Below are positions 1 to 9,545 of a stretch of DNA of 64,000 bases, one piece after another. This stretch comes from Chara braunii. Taxonomy: Eukaryota > Streptophyta > Charophyceae > Charales > Characeae. A program made the position numbers and the translations under genes. The notes under the pieces were generated by a model. It was not told the DNA's origin and did not search any database. It saw only the letters and a program-made list of their open reading frames with translations. How positions within the stretch are numbered: the stretch's first letter is position 1; each line of letters starts with the position of its first letter. Where the stretch lies: positions 3,238,834-3,302,833 of the forward strand of contig BFEA01000099.1 of the NCBI GenBank assembly GCA_003427395.1, read 5' to 3'.

Positions 1-239
1 ATCGGTGAGGAACGAGACAGCGTTACATCATCATACTAGGTCGACGATTGGTCGGTAGTGCACAGATGGATGGTTGGGTTGGTTGGTTTTTGTACGGGTA
101 GGTAGGGGGTATATATATATGCCTCCAAAGAAGGTTTTAATTCAGTCGGTATATGACCCCATAAACTGTTGAAATGCAGACGTCATTTCGAATCTAGATG
201 AACTTAGAAGAATCCTTGAATTACTGAGGGCTGGGTTCC

Positions 240-1100
240 TTTGACGATGACAATGGGTGGGTGACCAACCGGAGGACTGGGCGATATGATCGGTGCAGAG
301 CGACTGATAATTCAATCAGAATTGCGTGGATTTTTTTTTATTTTTATTTTTTTTTCTGTTGGGCTCTTGCGACGATGGCTTGGTTGTGTGGCGATGTATG
401 AAATGTGCAGAACTTGTACAGAACATGATATTCATTGCTTTTTTTTTTTTTTTTTAAATGATAATCAGTGCTTGATGTTGACGTCAAGCGTTTTTTGAAA
501 CGAACGTCGCCTCGTGTGGTCTGTCTCTCCCTTCCCTGCCACCTTCCTTGTCCCTCCCCATCCGACCACCTTCCCCCCTGGCCCCCCGCCTCTACAAGGT
601 TGTACTTTTTTCTACTGGTGGGTTTGTGAGGGGGGCGGATTAAGGAATGAATGTCTAGTTTCTGGTTATCTTTCGTGCGTGATGTGTTTTTTTTGTTTTT
701 TGGGCCCTTCCGATGATGGCTTGGTTGTGTGGCGATGTATGAATGCGCAGAAGCTGTGCAGAACGTGGTAATTAATGATTGATGTTGACGTCAAGCGTTT
801 TCTGAATGGAACCTTGCCTCCCCTGCCCCCTCCAACCACCTTTCCCCCTCCCCTCCCCTGGAGCCCTCCCCTCGCTCTACAAGGTTGAACTCTTTTTATT
901 ATTATTATTTTTTTTCTTTCTACGTGTCATCCTTACGCATGGGCCATGCTAATCTTCTTCTCTCTGTGTATCGTTCCAATTTTAACGGATGTCCCGAAGG
1001 ACTACAAGGTTCTACTTTTTTTTTCTTTTTTCTTTTGGTTTGGTTTGTGAGGTGCGCGGACTGACGAATGAACGTGTAAATTCTGGTAATCGGTTGCGTA
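240..1100. repeat. Degenerate ~300-bp tandem repeat, about 2.5-3 copies
   Basis: Blocks recur in the same order: 'gatggcttggttgtgtggcgat' at about 373 and 714, 'gatgttgacgtcaagcgttt' at about 473 and 781, and 'ctacaaggtt' plus a T-run plus 'ggtttgtgagg' at about 592 and 1002. The second junction is split by the U6-derived insertion. No coding potential is seen; short open frames here are driven by T-runs. Single Ns at 1192-1262 mark uncertain bases. Positions 1-240 show nothing recognisable beyond a short AT repeat. Confidence 0.6.
888..1003 (-). pseudogene. U6 snRNA retropseudogene with A-rich tail and target-site duplication
   Basis: Read on the minus strand from 1002, the sequence begins with the U6 5' stem-loop (GTCCTTCGGGACATCC), continues with TTAAAATTGGAACGATAC, the ACAGAGA box, GATTAGCATGGCCC and AAGGATGACACG. 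These blocks are diagnostic of U6 spliceosomal RNA. It departs from a functional gene in two ways: about 7 extra bases lie between the ACAGAGA box and GATTAGC, and the 3' part (AAATCGAGAAATGGTCC in plants) is replaced by an A-rich tail (920 down to about 888). The 10-mer ctacaaggtt flanks it at 877-886 and 1002-1011, and the neighbouring repeat copy at about 595 shows the uninterrupted site. I infer LINE-mediated reverse transcription of a 3'-truncated or A-tailed U6 transcript. No U6 promoter (USE or TATA) is visible. Confidence 0.88.
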
Positions 1101-1473
1101 AAGCGGTGCAAAGAGCGCAATCGAATGTCAATTACCTCTTTTTTTTTTTCTTTTTTTTTTTTGTAATATCTGCCAGTTGCGNGTGCGCAAGGNGGNGNGN
1201 GGACAGCAGGGCAAAGGTTGTGACGGTGACACGTTTCCTTACGNCGGGNGGGGNGCNGGGAGNGGGGGGGGGGGGGAGATGGTGTCCTCCTTTGTTTGTT
1301 TTTTTCCATTTTTTTTGAATTTCTGCCTGTCGAAAATGGCTTGTGGATAGAGTGGGGGGGGGGAGATGGTGTCCTCCGTTATGTTTTTTTTCTGTTTTTT
1401 GGAATTTCTGCCCGTCGAAAATGGCTTGTGGATTGGGTGGGGTGACATGTGGACAACACCAGTCCAACGGGCC

Positions 1474-1610
1474 TACCTTCTTCTTCCTCCGCATACAACA
1501 ACGAACCAACGTATGCCGTCATTAGAGCTGTATGCAGACTGAAAGATGCCCCATATTCATTCAGATTTAATGACCCCTGAATACAACATATGGTGGTTAT
1601 TCAGCTGCGG
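1474..1610. mobile_element. Degenerate TA-type MITE copy
   Basis: A left end resembling the MITE terminus (ccttcttcttcctccgcatacaac) follows TA. It is followed by the family's internal motifs: a 'cgtcattagagctgtatgcagactgaaagat' block (split here for length: cgtcattagagctg then tatgcagactgaaagat) and 'taatgacccctgaatacaac'. The right terminus is not clean, so the boundary is approximate. Confidence 0.45.
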
Positions 1611-1789
1611 TATAGTGGGCTTCTGCGTCTGTGTCAATCAAGGTGTCGCATTTTTGGCGGCAGGCGACCAGGACACAAGTGGGTTTTTCAGGGGCAAAAA
1701 AAATTGGGGGACCGGTCCTTGGCAAAATTGCGGACTACCTACAGCTAGTTCTGGTAGAACCGGGACTTTTGGAAAAACGATGAACGGTC

Positions 1790-1885
1790 CTCGGGTGGAA
1801 GTGGACCCCAAAAAGAAGTGGGGGCATTGGACCGGATCCCGGGTAGAAGCGGACCCCAAAAAGAAGTGAGGGCATGTGAACCGCA
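1790..1885. repeat. ~49-bp direct duplication
   Basis: The block 'ggaccccaaaaagaagtg' with its flanks occurs twice in tandem (about 1801 and 1852). It is noncoding. Between 1885 and 2130 nothing else is recognisable. Confidence 0.6.
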
Positions 1886-2135
1886 AAAGGGCCCTCAGGC
1901 CCAAGCATTGAGCCCCGTCTTCTCAAAACAGGGAGGTCAAGCACAACGAAATAGGCGTTTTGCAAGAGGCAACATTGGTGATTTTCTGTGCTCAGACGAA
2001 CATGCACAAAAATTTGAAATTTTGAGAATAGATGAGGTCATGTTCTTTCCAGAAATAATAATAGAACATTTACAAAAAATCATTTACACTGCAAAATAAT
2101 CGTCGCGCCGATTCGGCACATTTTCCAGTTTTGCC

Positions 2136-2378
2136 TAGGCTACCAGCCGCGCCGCCTGGGTCCCGGGTGGCCAGCCCGTGCAAGGAGGTCCCAGCAAAAA
2201 AATAAATCCAAATGTTATGCAGAAAAATAAACTGAACAACTTTTGCCTCAGGGTCACATCGAAATTCTTCACCAAAATTAAAATGAAAATTAAAAATAAA
2301 AAATAATTTTTTTATTTTCATTTTTTTGGCCCGGCCGGGCAAGTGACCCCGGGCCACTCTGGTAGCCTAGGTTTTTGC
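2136..2378. mobile_element. Palindromic MITE-like element
   Basis: CCTAGGCTACCAG at about 2137 is matched by its exact reverse complement CTGGTAGCCTAGG at about 2358. Further outer and inner bases are also complementary (GC-rich arms ending in GGCC/GGCC; flanking TTTTG/TTTTTG). The AT-rich centre contains an A-run. There is no ORF. Superfamily and target-site duplication are not clear. Confidence 0.55.
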
Positions 2379-2559
2379 CACTTGGCCATGCTTGGGCTGA
2401 CGAAAAAAGTACAATCCAAATTCAGTGAGTTTTCGCGCTCAGGAGTGAAAAAACCTGAAAATTGGAGTACTTGTACGGTAAATAAATTAAAAAAATATAT
2501 TCCAACTGCAAAATAGATTGCGGCCGCAATTTGACCCATATTTCAATTTTGCCATTCAG

Positions 2560-2771
2560 TCTCTCTCTCTCTCTCTCTCTCACTCGTATCAACAAACAGA
2601 ACAAAACTCTCTCTCTCTCTCTCTCTCNNNNNNNNNNNNNNNNNNNNNNNNNNNNNNNNNNNNNNNNNNNNNNNNNNNNNNNNNNNNNNNNNNNNNNNNN
2701 NNNNNNNNNNNNNNNNNNNNNNNNNNNNNNNNNNTTTCTTTCTCTCTCTCACACTCATAACAATAAATGGA

Positions 2772-2832
<61 letters not shown>
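2560..2832. repeat. CT microsatellite with assembly gap
   Basis: CT/TC runs lie on both sides of an N gap (2628-2734). The short unit 'cactcgtatcaacaaacagaacaaaa' is imperfectly repeated after the gap as 'cactcataacaataaatggaacaaaa' (each seen as two shorter matching blocks). The N length is an assembly artefact or estimate. Confidence 0.9.
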
Positions 2833-2894
2833 GTGTTAGCTCTTAGTCTCATTGATTTGGCTACCTTAGGGTTGCGTTCCCCGCGCACACGCGG

Positions 2895-3201
2895 TAGACA
2901 ATAGCTGTGTATCTAGACCGAGAGATACCCACCATATTCTGCTATAATGACCCTGAATACAACGTACGGTCGTTATAGCTGTATTTAGACTGAAGATAGC
3001 ACCCTTATACCGCAATTATGACCGTACCGTATGGTCATTATAGCTGTATATAGACTGAAAGATACTGCCCATATGCTGCTATAATGACCCCGAATACATA
3101 GCACCGTCGCTATAGCTGTAATTTAGACTAAAAGGTAACCCAATATATTCCGCTATAAAATGACCCTACGTTACCGTACGTTGTATTTGGGGGAAGACTA
3201 G
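2895..3201. mobile_element. Internally amplified TA-type MITE
   Basis: About four imperfect ~85-bp units share 'ctataatgaccc', 'gaatacaacgtacggtc', 'ttatagctgta' and 'agactgaa.gata'. The block ends with the MITE right terminus (cgttgtatttgggggaagac) followed by TA at 3201. I read it as a copy of the family seen intact at 4658-4771 whose internal part has expanded in tandem; the left terminus is missing. Confidence 0.6.
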
Positions 3202-3546
3202 CGCAGTTGGGGCCTGGTTCGACACCACTTGAAAATACTTGAGTTTCAAGGGCACCCTAACTCACGGAAGGCGGTTAATTTCCCCTAACTTGTTTTTTTG
3301 TTCCACAACCCCTTGACGAAACCCTTGAGACGGCCGTCCTTGAAACTGAAGTGCTGATGTCATTGCACCACGGACAGTGGTGATTGGTGGGCAAAAACAG
3401 AAAAAAAGAAAAAAGGTCCGTATATTATCCGTTTTGAAGGGTGAAACCCTTGCGCCCCAAGTGACCTCCTGAGGCACTCTTGGGATTTTCGTCGATTTGC
3501 CTGGGCTGGGCTGCACTTCCGTTTCAAGGGCAGACACTTGGCCGCG

Positions 3547-3622
3547 GGGATGTGGAAACAATTAGCGACTTCAAGGGTGCGCGAGGATGTGGAAACAATT
3601 AGCGACTTCAAGGGTGCGCGAT
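3547..3622. repeat. Tandem duplication of ~37 bp
   Basis: The unit beginning ggatgtggaaacaattagcg and ending aagggtgcgcga is present twice back to back. Surrounding sequence 3200-3780 has no convincing gene. Confidence 0.7.
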
Positions 3623-3782
3623 TAGGGTAGGGTAGAACGACGCTTCCTTGAAAAACAGCAATTTCCAAGAGGTGTAGAACGAGGCCCTCGGTACACCCTT
3701 TTGAACTGTCGAAACACAAACCCAACAAGTTTTTTTTTTTTTTTTTTTTTTTTGTAAAGGCTAATTCTTTAAGCCCAAGCAA

Positions 3783-4121
3783 TTCAAATACCTGTCAAAT
3801 CTGGACAGGACCTCCTTTCAGGCCTTTTTTATTGTCATTATAGTATTACGGGGAACCCCGTAGCAGCCACATCCATGCTCAAGCCTCCAAGGCTCCAACG
3901 AGGGAACATGCGGGAGCTGCACCCACCAGCAGGTGCGATACCTGCTGCAGCAGGTGGGCGATACTGGCCAGGGGTCAGCCGGTAGCATCGGGACCGGACC
4001 AACGGCATATCTCTAGGTGGCGGGCGCCAAGCTTGTTCAAGAAGGTGCATGAGGCCAATGGGGATTGAACCCAAGACCTCCTGAATGCCACTTGCGTGCC
4101 CTACCAACTGAGCTAGGCCGC
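3783..4121 (-). mobile_element. tRNA-derived SINE, near full length
   Basis: On the minus strand from about 4121 the head reads GCGGCC, then an A box (TAGCTCAGTTGG, 4115-4104) and a B box (GGGTTCAATCCCC, about 4073-4060). These are the internal RNA polymerase III promoter motifs of tRNAs. The body follows (CAAGCTTGGCGCCCGCCACC, Gly/Cys-rich middle), then the shared 3' block GGGGTTCCCCGT and 'tcctgtccagattt..acagg'. The same order is seen at 4423-4880 and 8485-8912. Pol III transcription and LINE-dependent mobility are inferred from the family. Confidence 0.82.
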
Positions 4122-4422
4122 TGAGTTAGACCCAACAAGTTCGAATCCTGTTGAACTTATTAAAAAAAGAAAAAAGAAAAAAAAGGAATCTCCCAGTTGT
4201 TGAACATCGTAGAACAAAAAAAAAAAGGTTGTGGCGGATGACCTCATCCACGTGTGTAGATGACGTGCGAGGGATGTGCGTCATTAACGTCTTCATAAAT
4301 TTTTTATTTTTTTATTTTTTATTGTTTATTCTTTTATAAAGCTGTGTTCTTCTCTCAATTTCACCTCACACTACCTACCTACCTAACTGCCACTACACCT
4401 AATTAAATGTAGGCTAGGCATA

Positions 4423-4880
4423 TGGGGAACCCCGTAGCAGCCACAAACGTGTTCACGAGAGAACATGCGGGGGCTGCTGCCGACCTGCCTGAAGGTGGGC
4501 GATACCGGTTGGGGGAAGGGGACAGCCGGTAGGTATCATCAGGGACCATGCCAACAGGACCAATCCCTGTGCCTCGCCTCAGGTGGTGGTCCCCCCCCCT
4601 ACGAACATCAGCAGATTCGGCTCAATGCCGGTTGGGGGATCCGGTGTTCTATCTCTACCTTCTTCCCACGAATACAACGTACGGTCATTATAGCTGTGCA
4701 TTTGAGGAAAGAGGCATCTTTCCGTCTAGATATAGCTATAATGACGGTACGTTGTATTCGGGGGAAGAAGGTAGCTGGCAGGCGCCAAGCATGCCCAGGA
4801 AGGTACATGAGCCCAATGGGGATTGAACCCACAACCTCCTGAATGCCACTTGTGTGCCTTACCAACTGAGTTAGGCCGCT
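4423..4880 (-). mobile_element. tRNA-derived SINE interrupted by a MITE
   Basis: Minus-strand head at 4880 (AGCGGCCTAACTCAGTTGGT-like A box, B box near 4820) followed by the SINE body. A 114-bp MITE (4658-4771) sits in the body between sequences that are contiguous in the copies at 3783-4121 and 8485-8912. The SINE ends near 4423 just past GGGGTTCCCC, so it is shorter at its 3' end than the other two. Confidence 0.8.
4658..4771. mobile_element. TA-flanked MITE (Stowaway/Tc1-mariner type)
   Basis: Terminal inverted repeats start CCTTCTTCCC[A/C]CGAATACAACG and extend about 39 bp per side with about two mismatches. The element is bracketed by TA at 4656-4657 and 4772-4773, the target duplication typical of Tc1/mariner-type MITEs. 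It is too short to encode a transposase. It lies inside a SINE, and the uninterrupted SINE at about 8590 shows the empty site. Confidence 0.85.
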
Positions 4881-4889
4881 GGATGTCTT

Positions 4890-5235
4890 CATAATTCACT
4901 ATACTGGTTGGCTGATGTATTTTATTTTATTTTTTAATTTACAAATGCGAAACTTTTTTTTTTTTTTTTTTTTCTATATTCTTCTCTCAACGTCTGTTTT
5001 TTTGCCTTTCACTACCTACTCCGAAGGCTATCTAGAGGGGACCCCTGCAAGCATAGTTTCCTCTCACTGTGAAGGGGAGGGAGATTTCATGTTGCCCCTT
5101 GCCCCTAATGTTTAGGGTATAGGGTTGGGGCCGCCAGTTGGGGTCTGGCTAACACAAAGACCGAGACCTGCCTGTAGCTGCGCCTCCCTTTTTCATCGTT
5201 CCCCACCCCTCATCCAGCAAAACTTTTATTACAAC
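4890..5235. other. Gene-less stretch
   Basis: Contains T-runs at about 4930-4975 and mixed sequence; no coding, RNA or repeat signal is recognised. Confidence 0.5.
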
Positions 5236-5490
5236 GGTTGGCTGATTTTCACGGCTCTACTGGGCTCGAGTTTAATTAACTCAGGTTGACCGCCTGAATA
5301 GAACGCGCCGCAATTCTTGCCGAATACGGAGTGAAAGATGTAGCAAATACACAGCTATAAAGGTCAGTTGGTTGGCTGATTTTCATGGCTCTACTAGTTA
5401 TAGCTCAGGTCTCTTTGTCTTCACTTGAATAGAACGACTGGTAATTATTGCCGTACTTGGACTGAAAGTTGCACCAAATACTGTTTTAAG
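5236..5490. repeat. ~130-bp tandem duplication
   Basis: The block 'ggttggctgattttca.ggctctact' with downstream 'gaatagaacg', 'attgccg.a' and 'gactgaaag' or 'gagtgaaag' appears at about 5236 and 5372. Downstream, 5520-5700 consists of A-rich low-complexity sequence and a CA run. Confidence 0.55.
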
Positions 5491-5819
5491 AAAAGGCCAG
5501 TAGGAAGCAGAAAAGATGAGGTAACGAAAAAAAAAGAAAAAAAGAAAAGACGAGGTAGGTAGGGGTGGGTCCTGTGAGCACCCATTAAAAAAAAAAAAGA
5601 AAAAAAAAAAGAAAAAAAAAAAGGAGCCAGTTGGATGGTCGTGAGGATGAACACATCATTCATGCGTGTTCACACGTTGAATGCCGTACGCACACACACA
5701 CACACGACAGCAGCGGCATGTCCTATATTGTAGTACGAGATTTCGCTGAGAGGCTGTAGGGGCATGCCCCTACTCTGGTGTGGGTGACGTGTGAATCTTG
5801 TACGAATGATGTGGTTATT

Positions 5820-6480
5820 TACACCACCAACCAACTGGCCTAGCTTATTAGCTGAGGTACAAGAATGGTATGGCAATGTACACCCCCAGCCAATTGGCCT
5901 AGCTCAGTCGGTACACGAAGGGTATGGTAATTTACACCACCTACCAAACTGGCCTAGCTCAGCTGGTACACCCCTCAGCTTAGCAAGCGGCCTGCGGTCT
6001 TCCCCCGAACATAACACACCCTAAAAATGAACGTATACAAGCTATATTTCCGGTCAGGTACAGCCAAAATTAGGGTGCATCGTGTTCGGGGGAAGACGGT
6101 AGCTCAACTGGCTAGGCACTCCAGTGGCGTACACGAATAATGTGGGGGTAATTACACCACCAACAAACTGGCCTTGCTCAGTCGGTACACACCTAGGCAC
6201 GCAAGTGCCATTCAGGAGGTAGGTCGTGGGTTGGATCCCCGCTGACCATCAACCAACTGGCCTGGCTCAGTTCGTACACCCCTCCGCAGCCAAGCAAGCG
6301 GGCTAGCTCAGTTGGTTAGGCACGCAAGTGGCATTCGGGAGGTCGTGGGTTCGATCCGTGCTGACGACCAACGAACTGGGCTTGCTCAGTTGGTACACCC
6401 CTCAGCAGCTAAGCAAGCAGGCTAGCTCATTGGTTAGGCACGCAAGTGGCATTCAGGAAGTTGTAGGGTCGGGTGCCAAC
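5820..6480 (+). repeat. Array of SINE tRNA-like heads and fragments
   Basis: At least seven fragments of the SINE head occur in 660 bp. The best are at about 6300-6360 and 6415-6470: gctagctcagttggttaggc (A box), cacgcaagtggcattc, and ggtcgtgggttcgatcc (B box). Shorter pieces (ccaactggcctagctcag, ggtacacccctcagc) alternate between them. One unit is split by the MITE at 5995-6099. I read this as tandem amplification of the tRNA-related portion rather than genuine tRNA genes, because no copy forms a clean cloverleaf with an anticodon stem. Confidence 0.7.
5995..6099. mobile_element. TA-type MITE inserted at a SINE A box
   Basis: Inverted termini CGGTCTTCCCCCGAACA.. and ..TGTTCGGGGGAAGACGG enclose about 105 bp. 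The right flank is TA followed by gctcaactgg, the remainder of a SINE A box. The left flank reads TG where TA would be expected, probably a later substitution. Confidence 0.8.
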
Positions 6481-6499
6481 CAACTGGGATAGTTGGCTT

Positions 6500-7110
6500 G
6501 CTCCCCTCTTCCGTATCGGTAGGTAGGGTCTTTGGTCATCACGGGTGTGCGTGTGTGTGTGTGGGTTGTGTTGTGTGGGAGCGTGCTGGCCATAGATATT
6601 GCTGTTACTCGATGGGGCTGCTGGACGTAGGTGGAAGGAGGCACAGCTACTGGCAAAATGCTCGTGGGGGAAGTAGGTGCGAGGTCGCAACTTGAATGGG
6701 AGGTGCAGCTACTGGCAAAAATGCTTGCGCCACTGGTGGCACCATCCTGCTCCCTGACCACCGCCAATTAAGGTGGTGGGCAACATGCATCCCTGTAATT
6801 GTGTGAGGTCGCAATGCTTGCAGGTGTCCGGGCAGGATGCGTCCCTGAAATTGTGCGAGGTCGCAATGCTTGCAGGGGTCCCCTGTATAGCCCTTGTGGT
6901 AGAACATACAGCGTACATCCTGAACTGCTGAAAAACAGACCTGAGTTCCAACTCCTCTTAGTGTAGAGTACAATACTACAACACCATTGTCATTAGCTAT
7001 TTGGTGGTGAGATGATGGGTTTCGAACTCCTCTGAGAGTATAGTAGAACGCGTGGGTTGTAAAATAGTACAGTGTCATTAGCTATCTGGTGGTTAGATGA
7101 TGGGTCAATT
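6500..7110. repeat. Gene-less stretch with tandem duplications
   Basis: A ~57-bp unit (gaggtcgcaatgcttgcagg with flanks) is duplicated at about 6806-6880. A longer block containing 'gtgtcattagcta', 'ctggtggt' and 'agatgatgggt' is duplicated at about 6985 and 7070. A GT run lies at 6548-6565. No gene is recognised. Confidence 0.55.
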
Positions 7111-7985
7111 ATTTCACTAGGGCGAAAGGGAGTCTTATGTACTGATGGTTTTGACGAAGATTTCCGAAAAGACGAACGACAATGGCCTAGTTAAACATGC
7201 CAATCGCTTGTCTCTCGCCCTCGGGGGAGGGGTGGGGGAAGGGTGGAAAGCGTGAAAGACATGTGAATGAATGGCAAATGGAATCAGGCCATGCCATGCA
7301 ACTGACCAAAAGTGCCAAATGAGAATGAATCTTGGCCTAAAACATGGAAAGGTACGCAGCCATGGCTCGTCTTTTGTGCATTTGACAAGTGGTGGGCCCA
7401 GGTGCGTTATTACTCGCAATTCATGACGTACGGTGTCATGTATGTCTCAGATCCCAGCGGTTATGTCTGGAATGGGGAAAGTCTTGTCGGGACTGCAGTT
7501 GTGTTGGCAGTGCGAATGCCGTAGCTGGAATATATGTAGGGTGCTCCAGTACTGACCACGTGCACGGAAGACAAAAATTGTTTGTGGCGGTGTATGGTGG
7601 AAACTTCATTCTCATTTTGCACATTTGGTGAATGGTGGAGCGAGTTCCATAATCGAAAGAGCGAAGGTTAAAAATAGACAGTCTGTACGAAAAATAGCGC
7701 GGTGAGAATGCACAATGCGCACTTTGGTCTACCTACGCGTTCTGGGCCTTGCTACACCACTCATGAACTGTGCAAAATGAGAATAAATCCTTGGCTTAAG
7801 CACCAAAATATACAGACTGCCATCATTTTTGTTTATTTTTTTCAAGTTTTCCTTTGAATCCCTCTCTCAATTGATCTATGTACTCATCTATCTCATCCTC
7901 TCTGTAGACTATGTATAGTATGGGGGAACTATGTACTCATCTATCTCATCCTCTCTGTAGACTATGTATAGTATGGGGGAACAAC
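7110..7985. other. Gene-less stretch ending in a 58-bp tandem duplication
   Basis: 7110-7865 shows no recognisable feature; repeated phrases such as 'caaatgagaatgaatc'/'caaaatgagaataaatcc' hint at old duplication. At 7868-7985 the block 'atgtactcatctatctcatc' through 'tatgggggaac' is present twice in tandem. Confidence 0.5.
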
Positions 7986-8317
7986 AACCAACCGGGATCT
8001 CTCCGCAGACCATTTTGGGCGGGGAGGGGGGGATGCACCACAGCAGCGGTGCGAGAGCAAGGCTGTACCAGCCCCTCATCACGGTGACGCGGGGTGGGCA
8101 GGCGTTGCTGATGGGGGAAACTGCCCGTGCTCGTTGCAAGCACTATGGCCGCTCGCTGCATTGCCCTCTACCCAATATCGTTGCTGCATGGCAACCAACA
8201 ACATCATTGGCGGCATGATCAACCACGGTCCGGGACTCCTGGCAATGCTGGCTTGGGGGGCCAATGGGTTATCTCTTGCCGGTAGAGCACCAACAAACTT
8301 GGCCAGGCACATACGTG

Positions 8318-8398
8318 AGATCGATGGGGATTGAACCCATGACGTCCTGAATGCAACAACATCAGATTCTGTGCTTTACCAACTGGGCTAGGCCCGCA
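8318..8398 (-). mobile_element. SINE head fragment
   Basis: Minus strand from 8398: GCGGGCCTAGCCCAGTTGGT (A box) and CATGGGTTCAATCCCCAT (B box), with about 15 extra bases between them relative to other copies. The following minus-strand body is only weakly similar, so only the head is annotated. Confidence 0.65.
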
Positions 8399-8484
8399 GG
8401 CACATCCGTCCGCATGTTTTCTGTCATTTCAATCACACGTTTTTTTTCAAAATTATCCAGTGAAAAGAAAAAGAAAGGGATCCA

Positions 8485-8912
8485 GCGGCCTAACTCAGTT
8501 GGTAAGGCGCGCAACTGGCATTCAGGAGGTCATGGGTTCAATCCCAATGGCCCTCGCGTACCTTCCTGTGCAAGCTTGGTGCCTGCCACCTGGAGATAGG
8601 TCGTTGGTACCCCCAAGTGGCATTTAGCAGAGACTGCCGATGTTCATATGGGGAGGCGAGCGGAGGGGAGGCACAGCGACTGGCCCCTGGCCAGTATCGC
8701 CCACCTCCTGCAGCCACCGGCTGACCGCTGACAGTGTCGCCCACCTTCTGTAGCAGGTATCGCTCCTGCTGATGGGTGCAGCTCCGGTATGTTCCCTCGT
8801 TGGAGGCTGGAGCATGGATGTGGCTGCTGCGGGGTTCCCCGTAGTACTACAATGACAATATGATAGGCCTGAAAGGCAGTCCTGTCCAGATTCGACAGGT
8901 AATTGAAATCAA
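8485..8912 (+). mobile_element. tRNA-derived SINE, longest copy
   Basis: Head from 8485: gcggcctaactcagttggta (A box) and catgggttcaatcccaat (B box). The body contains caagcttggtgcctgccacc, 'ccgatgttcatatggggag', and a Gly/Cys-rich middle. The 3' part carries the block ggggttccccgtagtactac followed by 'cctgtccagattcgacagg', a small perfect hairpin (CCTGTC/GACAGG), then an A-rich end. It serves as the uninterrupted reference for the MITE insertion at 4658. Confidence 0.83.
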
Positions 8913-8914
8913 AA

Positions 8915-9350
8915 AGAAAGGGGGAAAATAAAATATCCAATATGAGGGTGGGGATCTCACATTATTCCCTGAATTAATGGGAGGCAATGGGAGCATTACA
9001 CAGCTTCAAGTTGGCTTATCATCAGACCGAATACCACTCTTTTGCTCAAACAAGTGCATTCTCATCGGACCAAATAGCGCTCTTTTGCTCCTCCATCTTG
9101 TACCAACAGTGTGAGAATGACTGGTGAACAAGACCCCCCCTTTACCGTACACTACTCCTACATCCCACCTACTCCCTACTACATGGGCCTCTCTGCCCCA
9201 GTTGGAGTCTGAGAACTCCGCATCCACCCCCCCAGCCACCTGGCCCCACACGCACTCTAATCTTGGCCTACTGTTGCACTACGAAGAGAATGAACCAGTT
9301 TAACCCTGACCGATTGTCCTGACTATTTTGACGCTGACCGAGGATCCTGG
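8915..9350. other. Gene-less stretch
   Basis: Nothing recognised; one local duplication of 'gcattctcatcggaccaaatagc'-like sequence at about 9025 and 9060 (seen as cagaccgaata.cactcttttgctc and ggaccaaatagcgctcttttgctc). Confidence 0.4.
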
Positions 9351-9545
9351 TCGTCAGCTAGACTACATACTGCAGAAAGGAACGGACCAAGGGCCCAGGG
9401 CTACCCACCCTTCTACTGACCAATCTAACCACCTTGAAGTCAGCTAGACTACACTGGCACTCTCCTATCATACTGCAGAGAGGGACGGACCGAGGGCCCA
9501 GCTCTACCCACCCTTCTACTGACCAATCTAACCACCTTGAAGTTT
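9350..9545. repeat. ~115-bp tandem duplication
   Basis: The segment from 'gtcagctagactacat' through 'cccttctactgaccaatctaaccaccttgaag' (in pieces) is repeated almost exactly at 9353-9436 and 9440-9542. The second copy has a 22-bp insertion (actggcactctcctatca..). No gene is evident from 9550 to 10440, although this may hold the unrecognisable 5' part of the gypsy element that follows. Confidence 0.65.
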
